This document shows, piece by piece, positions 15,544-25,893 of a stretch of 64,000 nucleotides of DNA. The notes beneath the pieces were generated by a model. It was not told where the DNA came from and did no database searches. It saw nothing but the letters and a program-made list of their open reading frames with translations. The DNA lies in assembly GCA_900538475.1 (NCBI GenBank), contig UPYT01000005.1:67441-131440 (forward strand). The letters are read 5' to 3'. The number at the start of each line of letters is the position of its first letter. Within the stretch, counting starts at the first letter, position 1. A program made the translations under genes and the position numbers. This DNA is from an uncultured Clostridium sp. (GTDB lineage Bacteria > Bacillota > Clostridia > Lachnospirales > Lachnospiraceae).

Positions 15544-16869
15544 TCAGCCGATTCCGCCTACTGCCGCACCGACTAACAGTACCAGAATACAGATTCCGCA
15601 AAATCCGTATTTTCCAAGGGGATAAAACCATCCGCCCAGGGGCTCTTTTCGTCCTTTGTTTACTTCTTTCTCTACAAAGGCTTTTCCCAGAACCCAGAAA
15701 AACATGATTCCAGCAATTCCCGCCCCCAAAGGACAGATATAGATGGATACTACATCCATCCAGTCTGATACGATACCCTGAATGCAGAGAGAAACTGCTG
15801 CTCCAGTCAGTCCAACTGCTGCGCAGGCGGATTTTCTGCCTATATGAAACTTTTCCTGAACTGTGGCAATCGGAGCCTCATACAGGTTGATCAGAGATGT
15901 GATTCCCGCAAAGGTCACAGCCACAAAAAAGATCATGGCGATGATACGTCCTCCTGCCATCCCCTTAAACAGATTTGGCAGGAAAATAAACATCAGCCCC
16001 GGGCCGCCCTGATCCAGCTGGGCCCCCACCGTAGCCATGGCAGGAATCAGCACCAGCGCCGCCAGTATAGCTGCCAGAGTGTCAAAAAATGCCACATTTC
16101 TGGCTGATGCAGGAATATCTTCCTGATCATCCAGATAAGAGCCGTAAATCAAGGTTCCATTTCCAGCTACAGACAGGGAGAAAAAGGCCTGTCCCATAGC
16201 ATAAATAATTACCTGAGGGTTGAAAAAGGCCGCCGGATCAATGCGGAAAATATAGCGATATCCCGATATTGCCCCCGGCTGAAATGCAATGTATATCCCC
16301 AGCCCCAAAAACAAAAAGAAAAACAGGGGCATCAGAATCTTATTCACCTTTTCAATGCCGCCGCCAATGCCAAACATCAAAATAGCAATAGCCGCTGCCA
16401 GAGCCGCCATCTGCCAGCCATTGTTTCCAAAAGAACTGGCCATACCGCCAAAGGCAGAGCTGAAGCCGTCAATATCCGCCGGTTCCAGGGCAGAGCCTGT
16501 AAATACTCCTGCGGTATATTTAAAAATCCAGCCCATAACCACTGTATATCCAATGGCAAGAGCCATAGAACCGAGAACCGGAATCAGGCCAATCGCCTCT
16601 CCGGCTTTTCTCAGTCCCTTTTTCTCACAGGCTGCTCCGAAAGCATCTACCGGACCAGATCGGGTAGCGCGGCCGAAGCTCATTTCTCCAATCACACCTG
16701 TAGATCCAATCAGAGCCACAAAAACAAAATACCAAATCAGAAAGGAACCGCCTCCGTATTTGGATACCCGGGTAGGAAACATCCAGATATTTCCCATTCC
16801 AACAGCAGAGCCAATGCAGGCCAGGATAAATCCCCACCGGGATGCGAATAAGTCTCTCTTCTTTTCCAT
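15544..16869 (-). CDS. Sodium-dependent transporter, NSS (SNF) family
   Basis: A 441-residue neurotransmitter:sodium symporter homologue importing an amino acid or amine with Na+. The TM1 signature SAVGMGNIWMFP (about 19-30), KYGGGSFLIWY and the following EMSFGRATRSG match bacterial LeuT/MhsT-like members. There are about eleven membrane helices, as in bacterial forms lacking TM12. It begins 5 bases after dnaJ, so it appears to be the last gene of the heat-shock operon. No close ribosome site is seen: the nearest AAAGGAAA is about 19 bases before the ATG, so coupling to dnaJ is probable. The substrate is not predictable, though hydrophobic amino acids are common for this group. Confidence 0.9.
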   Translation of the reverse strand: MEKKRDLFASRWGFILACIGSAVGMGNIWMFPTRVSKYGGGSFLIWYFVFVALIGSTGVIGEMSFGRATRSGPVDAFGAACEKKGLRKAGEAIGLIPVLGSMALAIGYTVVMGWIFKYTAGVFTGSALEPADIDGFSSAFGGMASSFGNNGWQMAALAAAIAILMFGIGGGIEKVNKILMPLFFFLFLGLGIYIAFQPGAISGYRYIFRIDPAAFFNPQVIIYAMGQAFFSLSVAGNGTLIYGSYLDDQEDIPASARNVAFFDTLAAILAALVLIPAMATVGAQLDQGGPGLMFIFLPNLFKGMAGGRIIAMIFFVAVTFAGITSLINLYEAPIATVQEKFHIGRKSACAAVGLTGAAVSLCIQGIVSDWMDVVSIYICPLGAGIAGIMFFWVLGKAFVEKEVNKGRKEPLGGWFYPLGKYGFCGICILVLLVGAAVGGIG

Positions 16870-16874
16870 TTTAT

Positions 16875-18020
16875 TTATTTAAAGAATTTTCCTTTCCGCT
16901 TTTTTTCTTCCGGCTCCAGATGCTCTCCCTTCATAGCCGCATCAAACCGGCGCAGGGCTTCCTTCTGCTCTTCGTTCAGCCGCTCCGGCACCTGAACGAC
17001 CAGAGTTACATAGTGATCGCCGCGAACATTGCGGTTTCTCAGAGATGGAACGCCTTTTCCTCTCAGGCGGACACGGGTATCTGTCTGGGTTCCTGCCTTC
17101 ACCTCGTATTCTACTTCTCCGTCTACAGTGCGGATGCGAATAGGACCGCCCAGTGCCGCTGTAGCAAAGGAAATCGGAACTGTGGAGAAAATACTGGTAT
17201 CCTGGCGCTTAAATACCGGATGCTGGGATACTACTGCCTCTACCAGCAGATCGCCCCGCTCTCCGCCATTGACACCAGGCTCTCCGCCGCCTGCACAGCG
17301 AACACTCTGTCCATTATCAATACCGGCAGGAATGGTAACCTTGATTTTCTTCTTCTTGGTAACATATCCGCTTCCATAACAGTCCGGACATTTCTCCTTG
17401 ATAACTTTTCCCTTGCCGCCGCACTCCGGACAGGTCTGCACATTCTGTACCTGTCCAAAGAAGGACTGCTGGGTATACATGATTTTACCTTTTCCGTTAC
17501 ACTTGGGACAGGTTTCCGGAGAGGTTCCCGGTTTCGCTCCGGTTCCATGACACTTGCTGCACTCTTCTTTAAAATTGATCTCAATTTCTTTTTCACAGCC
17601 AAATACGGCCTCCTCAAAAGTAAGACGGATGGCAGCTCTTACATTGGCGCCCCGCATGGGACCGTTGTACTGACTGCTGCGGCTTCTTCCTCCACCGAAA
17701 ATATCGCCGAAAATATCACCGAAAATATCGCCCATATCTGCGCCGCTGAAATCAAAGCCACCGAAGCCTGCTCCTCCGCCTGCGCCGCCTTCAAAGGCTG
17801 CATGGCCGAACTGATCATACTGTCTTCTCTTTTCCGGATCACTTAATACACTGTAGGCCTCGGATGCCTCTTTAAACTTTTTTTCTGCCTCTGCATCTCC
17901 CGGATTACTGTCGGGATGATATTTCTTGGCAAGGGTACGGTATGCTTTTTTCAAAGCGGCTTCGTCCGCATTCTTCGGAACTCCCAGCACCTCATAATAA
18001 TCTCTCTTACTCTCTGCCAT
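16875..18020 (-). CDS. dnaJ: Chaperone protein DnaJ
   Basis: A 381-residue type I Hsp40 that delivers unfolded clients to DnaK and stimulates its ATPase. The J-domain (1-70) carries HPD in [10 protein letters not shown] near residues 34-36. A Gly/Phe-rich linker follows, with a repeated [13 protein letters not shown] stretch near 96-108. The four zinc-finger repeats are [24 protein letters not shown] and CPDCYGSG (about 150-220), followed by the C-terminal substrate-binding domains. It is separated from dnaK by a 196-base GC-rich spacer full of potential hairpins. Length and order are normal. Confidence 0.97.
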   Translation of the reverse strand: MAESKRDYYEVLGVPKNADEAALKKAYRTLAKKYHPDSNPGDAEAEKKFKEASEAYSVLSDPEKRRQYDQFGHAAFEGGAGGGAGFGGFDFSGADMGDIFGDIFGDIFGGGRSRSSQYNGPMRGANVRAAIRLTFEEAVFGCEKEIEINFKEECSKCHGTGAKPGTSPETCPKCNGKGKIMYTQQSFFGQVQNVQTCPECGGKGKVIKEKCPDCYGSGYVTKKKKIKVTIPAGIDNGQSVRCAGGGEPGVNGGERGDLLVEAVVSQHPVFKRQDTSIFSTVPISFATAALGGPIRIRTVDGEVEYEVKAGTQTDTRVRLRGKGVPSLRNRNVRGDHYVTLVVQVPERLNEEQKEALRRFDAAMKGEHLEPEEKKRKGKFFK

Positions 18021-18216
18021 GATGGTTTCCTTCCTCTTTTTCTGTCAAATTGCCTTCCCGCATCATAGGGCTGCCGCTCTGGCGGCCTTTTCCTTTATAC
18101 GCCGAAACGGCTGTCGCCTTTCCCGGGCTGCCAGGAGCGGCCCCGGAAAAGCGCCAGCCTTTCCCGGCAGAAATCCCCCGCCCGGTTCCCTCCGGGCAGG
18201 TTCTCGTCATGCCTGA
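18021..18216 (-). other. GC-rich hairpin spacer between dnaK and dnaJ
   Basis: A 196-base gap much richer in GC than its surroundings. On the minus strand there are at least three potential stems: CCCGG/CCGGG soon after dnaK, a long TTTTCCGGG/CCCGGGAAA stem, and GCCGC/GCGGC near dnaJ. No T-runs follow, so these are more likely sites for RNA processing or stability that set the DnaK:DnaJ ratio than terminators. That role is inference. Confidence 0.45.
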
Positions 18217-20103
<1,887 letters not shown>

Positions 20104-20131
20104 CTATGCTAAATGAAATAAATGCTCCAAA

Positions 20132-20740
20132 TCAGTTTGCTACCTGTACCATACTGTGGCGCACCACGGTGCCACGGTACTTGTAGCCCTTTAACAGTTC
20201 CTGTGAAATCTCATTCTCCCCGAAATTCTCATCATCCACATGCATCACTGCATTGTGAATATTCGGGTCAAACTGCTGTCCCACTGCCTCGATTGCTTCT
20301 ACTCCGGCATCCTCCAGAGTTTTCACAAACTGCTTATAAATCATTTCCACGCCTTCGGCAAAGGAAGAACCCTTCACATCCTCCGGCACGGCTGCCAGTC
20401 CCCGCTCGAAATTGTCAAGCACCGGCAAAATCTTTTCGATAATGTCTCTGGCTCCAATCTCATACATAGAGGACTTTTCTTTTTCTGTCCTCTTACGGAA
20501 GTTATCAAACTCGGCCATCTGCCGTTTCAGGCGATCCTGCAGTTCCTCTATCTGTACATCCTTGGGATCCTTTTTGCTGTCGGACTGGGATGCATAACCA
20601 TCTGCCTTCTCCTCTGCGGCGTCCTGCGCTTCCTGATTTTCCATATGTTCTTCTGTCTCCGGCGCCTTTACCGCATCCTCTGCTGTTTCCGGCTCCTGCT
20701 GACAGGATTTCTTTTCTTCATTCATATTATCCTGATTCAT
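20132..20740 (-). CDS. grpE: Nucleotide exchange factor GrpE
   Basis: A 202-residue dimeric exchange factor that releases ADP from DnaK. About 60 N-terminal residues are acidic and disordered, followed by a long coiled-coil (roughly 65-110, with QIEELQDRLKRQMAEFDNFRKRTEKEK) and the C-terminal beta domain with VEAIEAVGQQFDPNIHNAVMH. It starts 6 bases after the hrcA stop and ends 43 bases before dnaK. Controlled by the CIRCE element upstream of hrcA. Confidence 0.97.
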   Translation of the reverse strand: MNQDNMNEEKKSCQQEPETAEDAVKAPETEEHMENQEAQDAAEEKADGYASQSDSKKDPKDVQIEELQDRLKRQMAEFDNFRKRTEKEKSSMYEIGARDIIEKILPVLDNFERGLAAVPEDVKGSSFAEGVEMIYKQFVKTLEDAGVEAIEAVGQQFDPNIHNAVMHVDDENFGENEISQELLKGYKYRGTVVRHSMVQVAN

Positions 20741-20746
20741 GGTCTA

Positions 20747-21784
20747 TCACCTTTCCTCATTTTTAAACGTGGCATCCAGCTGCTTCATCAAATTCTTCAG
20801 AGTGCCGAGCACCTTCTCGTAGTCCATCCGCTTAGGACCGATGATACCAATGGTTCCCCGGATTCCCTCGCCCAAATCATAATTTGCTGTAACTACGCTG
20901 CAGTCCTTCATAGTCTGAACCGGAGTTTCATTTCCGATATAAACCTGAATTCCTGTCTCATCGGAGGCCTCATTCACATCTGTAATCAGCTCCTGAAGCA
21001 CATCCTTCTGCTCAAAAGCCTTTAAAAGCTCGCTTGCCCGATCTCCATCGCTTAACTCCGGGTACTTGAAAATATTGGTAGCTCCGCTGGTATAAATCTG
21101 CAAATCCTCTTCATCAGCCCGAATGGCACGTGCAACCTCTGTCAGCACCGTATCCACCAGACTGCTGTGAACCCCTGCCTGCTCCTTCAGTCTGCTGATT
21201 ACATCCAGGTTGATTTCCTCAATCGTCAGTCCATTTAAGGCGCTGTTCAGCAGAATATTCAAATTCAGCAGTTCTTCCCGGCTGATGTTCCTTGGAACAT
21301 CTACCATGGTATTCTTAATCAGATTTCCCTCCACTACCGTAACAATCAGAAGCTTCCTGTCATCCATCATGGAAAGCTGGATAAACTTCAATTTGTTCCT
21401 GTGGTACTGGGGACCACTGATCAAGGCCGCATAATTGGTGTTGGTCGCCAAAAGCTGGGCCAGCTTCTTCAATACCAGTTCCACCCGGTCAACCCGCTGA
21501 ATCATCAGCTCCTTGATCTCTGTCACTTCCTGTTCTTTTTCCTGCATGATCTGATCTACATAGAAGCGATATCCTTTATCTGAAGGAATACGCCCTGCTG
21601 ATGTATGAGGCTGCAGGATATATCCCATCTCCTCCAAATCAGACATCTCATTGCGGATGGTCGCAGAACTCAGCTTCAAATCCGTATACTTGGAAATGGT
21701 TCTGGAGCCGACTGGCTCTCCCGTCTCCAGATAGGTTTTGATGATTGCTTTTAATATAGTAATCTTTCTCTCATCCAGCTCCAT
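20747..21784 (-). CDS. hrcA: Heat-inducible transcription repressor HrcA
   Basis: A 345-residue repressor of class I heat-shock genes that binds CIRCE and depends on GroEL for activity. The N-terminal winged helix (about 1-70) contains KLSSATIRNEMSDLEEMGYILQPHTSAGRIPSDKGYR, here cited in part: SSATIRNEMSDLEE is the recognition region. A GAF-like domain and dimerisation region follow, ending with IGIIGPKRMDYEKV. First gene of its operon, with AGGAGG before the ATG and a consensus CIRCE 28 bases upstream, so the operon is autoregulated. Confidence 0.97.
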   Translation of the reverse strand: MELDERKITILKAIIKTYLETGEPVGSRTISKYTDLKLSSATIRNEMSDLEEMGYILQPHTSAGRIPSDKGYRFYVDQIMQEKEQEVTEIKELMIQRVDRVELVLKKLAQLLATNTNYAALISGPQYHRNKLKFIQLSMMDDRKLLIVTVVEGNLIKNTMVDVPRNISREELLNLNILLNSALNGLTIEEINLDVISRLKEQAGVHSSLVDTVLTEVARAIRADEEDLQIYTSGATNIFKYPELSDGDRASELLKAFEQKDVLQELITDVNEASDETGIQVYIGNETPVQTMKDCSVVTANYDLGEGIRGTIGIIGPKRMDYEKVLGTLKNLMKQLDATFKNEER

Positions 21785-21811
21785 TCTGGCGGCCTCCTCT
21801 CTTTTAGGTTA

Positions 21812-21838
21812 TTAGCACTCATAGATGAGGAGTGCTAA
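21812..21838. promoter_or_regulatory. CIRCE operator
   Basis: TTAGCACTC (21812-21820), nine-base spacer, GAGTGCTAA (21830-21838): a perfect match to the CIRCE consensus bound by HrcA. It lies just downstream of the hrcA promoter start point. Confidence 0.97.
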
Positions 21839-21849
21839 CATCTGTGTTT

Positions 21850-21878
21850 AATATACTTTAACCCAGCACATTTGTCAA
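21850..21878 (-). promoter_or_regulatory. Vegetative promoter of the hrcA operon
   Basis: Minus-strand TTGACA (21878-21873), 17-base spacer, TATATT (21855-21850). Transcription would start inside or next to CIRCE. Confidence 0.8.
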
Positions 21879-21975
21879 GGGTTTTTCAAAAAAAACTTTG
21901 GAAAACGCTTTTTTCTGTCTGAATTTTCCCATGACTGAGCTGTTACAAAATGTGTCATATTTTTGTAATAAATTG

Positions 21976-22005
21976 TTGACATTTAATATTTTTGTAATAT
22001 ATAAT
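21976..22005 (+). promoter_or_regulatory. Promoter of the first 3D-domain gene
   Basis: TTGACA (21976-21981), 18-base spacer, TATAAT (22000-22005), in an AT-rich region with repeated TTTTTGTAAT. The leader is about 55 bases. Confidence 0.7.
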
Positions 22006-22066
22006 GAAACCTGTGCAGCAACTCATTGACAATCACATTTTTATATGTTTAAGAGGTAAGTGAGCA

Positions 22067-22549
22067 ATGAAAAAAAATACATTTCAGAATCTGTTCCGGC
22101 TTTCCGCCATTGTCGTATGCACCCTGTCCCTGAGCGTTTCCGCTTGGGCTTCCACCGAAACTTCTTCTATTGTTATATGCGGTTCAGAAACTTCTAAAGA
22201 GGAAGATGAAATTATTTTAAACGAAACTCCAGAAGATATTCAGGACACAGCCGATGAATTTGTGTCTCTTGGCATGTTTACCACAACTGGTTACTGCAAT
22301 TGTGAACAATGCTCTGGCGGTCACAGCCTCACCTATGCCGGCACAGTGCCCCAGGCAGAGCACACGCTTTCTGCTGATCTGAATCTCTTTCCTATTGGTA
22401 CACAGCTTATGGTAGATGGCATTATCTACACAGTTGAAGATATGGGTTCCTCTGTAAATGGCAATAAAATCGATATTTTTTATGACTGCCACCAGGATGC
22501 CGAGGCCCATGGCATGCAGCTTCAGGAGGTTTTTGCACTTGCTTTCTGA
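22067..22549 (+). CDS. Secreted 3D-domain protein (first of a pair)
   Basis: A 160-residue exported protein with a signal peptide (basic start KKNTFQNLFR, hydrophobic core about 12-28, ASA cleavage region near 27) and a C-terminal 3D (Asp-Asp-Asp) domain. This fold has a double-psi barrel related to the MltA/lytic transglycosylase catalytic core, and occurs in resuscitation- and spore-related cell-wall enzymes. The three Asp are in SADLNLFPIGT, VEDMGSSVNG and KIDIFYDCH. A GYCNCEQCSGG motif precedes the barrel. GAGGTAAGTG lies before the ATG. It resembles the next gene's C-terminal half. Direct wall cleavage is plausible but not shown. Confidence 0.85.
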   Translation: MKKNTFQNLFRLSAIVVCTLSLSVSAWASTETSSIVICGSETSKEEDEIILNETPEDIQDTADEFVSLGMFTTTGYCNCEQCSGGHSLTYAGTVPQAEHTLSADLNLFPIGTQLMVDGIIYTVEDMGSSVNGNKIDIFYDCHQDAEAHGMQLQEVFALAF

Positions 22550-22869
22550 TGAAACAATTCCCATCTCTTTCCAAAAATACACAAGATATAGCATGAGCGG
22601 ATACCATATATAGGTTTTCCGCTCCTTTTTTACGCATTTTGTTGACAAATGAAAAAAAATATGTAAAATATGGACTTGTCGCTCATATATTACAAATTTG
22701 TTACATATATTTAGATTGTATGAAACTTTTGTTGATTTTTTGTTTTGCGGCTTCCAGCTGCAGAATACTGTAACAATTTGAGGCAACCGTTCAGCGCTTC
22801 TTGTCTGCTGTAAACAGGCAAGATACCCCTTTGAGCTGTTGCAATTTGAGCAGGAAAGGATTGAATATT
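22550..22869 (+). other. Gap between the 3D genes: terminator, promoter and long leader
   Basis: Three items are visible. A terminator GAGCGGA...TCCGCTC followed by CTTTTTT lies at 22595-22630. A promoter TTGACA (22642-22647), 16-base spacer, TAAAAT (22664-22669) follows. About 195 bases of untranslated leader then precede the second gene. The leader holds a hairpin CTTGTCTG/CAGGCAAG (22800-22822) and a repeated CAATTTGAG. Long leaders before wall-enzyme genes in Firmicutes are often c-di-AMP riboswitches, but the conserved ydaO core was not recognised here. Confidence 0.55.
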
Positions 22870-23616
22870 ATGTTGAAAACCAACACGATCTTTGCAACTA
22901 TTGGACTTGCCTTCTGTCTTCTCTTCGGAGGTGCTTTTACTGCTTATGGCAGCCAGCCGGCCAACGGCTTTTTCGATGCCTTTGAAGGAAATACCATTGT
23001 AGGCTGGGGCTGGGATTCTTCCACTCCCAATACTGCAGTTCCGGTACATGTGACTGTAACAAATAAAGACTCCGGAGAAGTAGTCGGTGATTTCAAACCT
23101 ACAGCCGGTACCTTCCGTCAGGACTTAAAGGAAAATGGAATTGGCAACGGAAACCACGGCTTCCGCATTTCCATGGATTGGGACAGTCTTCCCGACGGCT
23201 CCTATGTAATTCAGGGCTGGATTGAAGGCCAGGAATTTGAAAATACAAAAACCTATGTAAAAGGTGAGACTGCTCCGGCGGAGGAAGCTGCCCCGGCAGC
23301 AGAAGAGCCTCAGCAGAATTCTGGAATGCGTTCTCTGGGTCTGTTTCGAACCACAGCCTACTGTCCCTGCTACAAATGCTCTGAGGGCTGGGGACGCCAC
23401 ACCTCCAGCGGTGCCACCGCTCACGCCCGTCATACCATTGCTGTAGATCCTCGAGTAATTCCTATGGGCTCTAAGGTTATGATTGGCGATGTGATTTATA
23501 CAGCTGAAGACCGGGGAGGCGGTGTCAAAGGAAATCACATTGACATTTTTTATGACACCCATGCCCAGACCCGCCAGCACGGCTCCTTTATGCAGGAGGT
23601 ATTCCTGGTACAGTAG
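22870..23616 (+). CDS. Secreted 3D-domain protein with an N-terminal beta domain (second of a pair)
   Basis: A 248-residue exported protein. The signal peptide (about 1-26) ends near TAYGS. Residues about 30-120 form a beta-rich domain of unassigned family (GFFDAFEGNTIVGWGWDSS, DGSYVIQGWIEG), similar to beta-sandwich modules found in Clostridia surface proteins. A Pro/Ala/Glu linker (about 125-150) leads to a 3D domain with TTAYCPCYKCSEGWG, VDPRVIPMGSKV, AEDRGGGVKGNHIDIFYDTH. The ATG at 22870 has GAAAGGA nine or so bases before it; a TTG nine bases earlier sits too close to that site. Likely a wall-remodelling enzyme. A terminator follows. Confidence 0.87.
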   Translation: MLKTNTIFATIGLAFCLLFGGAFTAYGSQPANGFFDAFEGNTIVGWGWDSSTPNTAVPVHVTVTNKDSGEVVGDFKPTAGTFRQDLKENGIGNGNHGFRISMDWDSLPDGSYVIQGWIEGQEFENTKTYVKGETAPAEEAAPAAEEPQQNSGMRSLGLFRTTAYCPCYKCSEGWGRHTSSGATAHARHTIAVDPRVIPMGSKVMIGDVIYTAEDRGGGVKGNHIDIFYDTHAQTRQHGSFMQEVFLVQ

Positions 23617-23645
23617 TCTGAAAATCAATAACAAATAGAAGAGAA

Positions 23646-23694
23646 AGTACCGCTAATAGTCTGTTTCATACAGGCTTCTCAGCGGTACTGTTTT
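23646..23694 (+). terminator. Terminator of the second 3D gene
   Basis: AGTACCGCT (23646-23654) pairs with AGCGGTACT (23681-23689), followed by GTTTTGTTT. Confidence 0.75.
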
Positions 23695-23825
23695 GTTTGT
23701 AGTATCTGGAATGCTTTCATATCATCGATCTCTTGCTTTTTTCCCTGGTACAGGTCTGCTCCCTCCCATGACAGATATAAAAATTCAGAAGCCTGTTCCC
23801 CTTTTTGAGTTTAGTCTAAAATTTC

Positions 23826-23978
23826 TTTCTCTGGAATTGTGCAAAACCTGACTTTTCTTCTTCATAATGCAAAATCTTGACTTCGGTTTGTGCAGGATTC
23901 GGCTTTTTCCTCTGAAAATGCACAATCTTCTCCCCTGTTTGTGCAGAATCCGGCTTTTTCCTTTGAAAATGCACAATC
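23826..23978 (-). repeat. Three tandem 51-base repeats with an open frame
   Basis: Three units, each exactly 51 bases, end at 23978, 23927 and 23876. Each unit contains an inverted TTGTGCA...TGCACAA pair, so it could fold. On the minus strand the frame stays open through all units (23785-24009), giving a 17-residue repeat of the type CIFKGKSRILHK. The frame begins with GTG and no ribosome site was found, so translation is doubtful. The surrounding 23700-24200 holds nothing else recognisable. Confidence 0.7.
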
Positions 23979-24200
23979 CTTCAACACCTTTTTCTGTCTG
24001 AATCTTCACATTTCAGAACTAATATAACTATACAGATTCAGAATCCACATATTCCTTCTGATTTCATGCAAACATAAACCCTGCAGTCTTTCAATCCACA
24101 AAATTCCGCCTGGAAGCTTTCACAAATGGAGAAAAAGAATATACCTTGGCACATCCCCGCAAAGCATTTTTGTACCACAGGATGAACATTCTTATGATAC

Positions 24201-24250
24201 AAAAAAAAGCCAGACCAGATCCATGAAAGAACCTGCAGTCTGACTTTTGT
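24201..24250 (-). terminator. Probable terminator of the gtrA-yfhO-argH operon
   Basis: On the minus strand AGTCAGAC pairs with GTCTGGCT (one wobble) and is followed by a run of T (24208-24201). It lies about 240 bases after the argH stop, beyond the 11-base repeat array. Confidence 0.5.
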
Positions 24251-24318
24251 TTCTTATCTTTTCTTATTTTTAAGCTTTTCTCAACAGAGTACGTATTCTC
24301 TCTCCGGTATTCTGCATC

Positions 24319-24468
24319 CAGTAAACTTCCTCGAAGATTCCACTAAACTTTCACGGTGCTTCCGCTCCCCCCACTGAGCTTCCGCTAAACCTCCACTGAA
24401 CTTCCACTAAGCTTTCATAGAGTTTCCTCTAATCTTCCATTAAACTTCCATAAAACCTCCGCTTCCCG
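24319..24468. repeat. Degenerate 11-base tandem array 3' of argH
   Basis: About a dozen imperfect copies of an 11- to 12-base unit close to CTTCCACTAAA on the plus strand (CTTCCGCTAAA, CTCCACTGAA, CTTCCACTAAG, CTTCCATTAAA, CTTCCATAAAA). It lies in the presumed 3' untranslated region of argH. No coding role was seen. Confidence 0.65.
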
Positions 24469-24487
24469 TTCTATGTCTGTTTTTGTT

Positions 24488-25867
<1,380 letters not shown>

Positions 25868-25893
25868 AATCTAGTCTCCTTTATTTTCCGTTT

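Noticed and set aside
22735..22869. c-di-AMP (ydaO) riboswitch before the second 3D gene
   Set aside because: The expected conserved core was not found by eye, though the leader is long; left as a question only.
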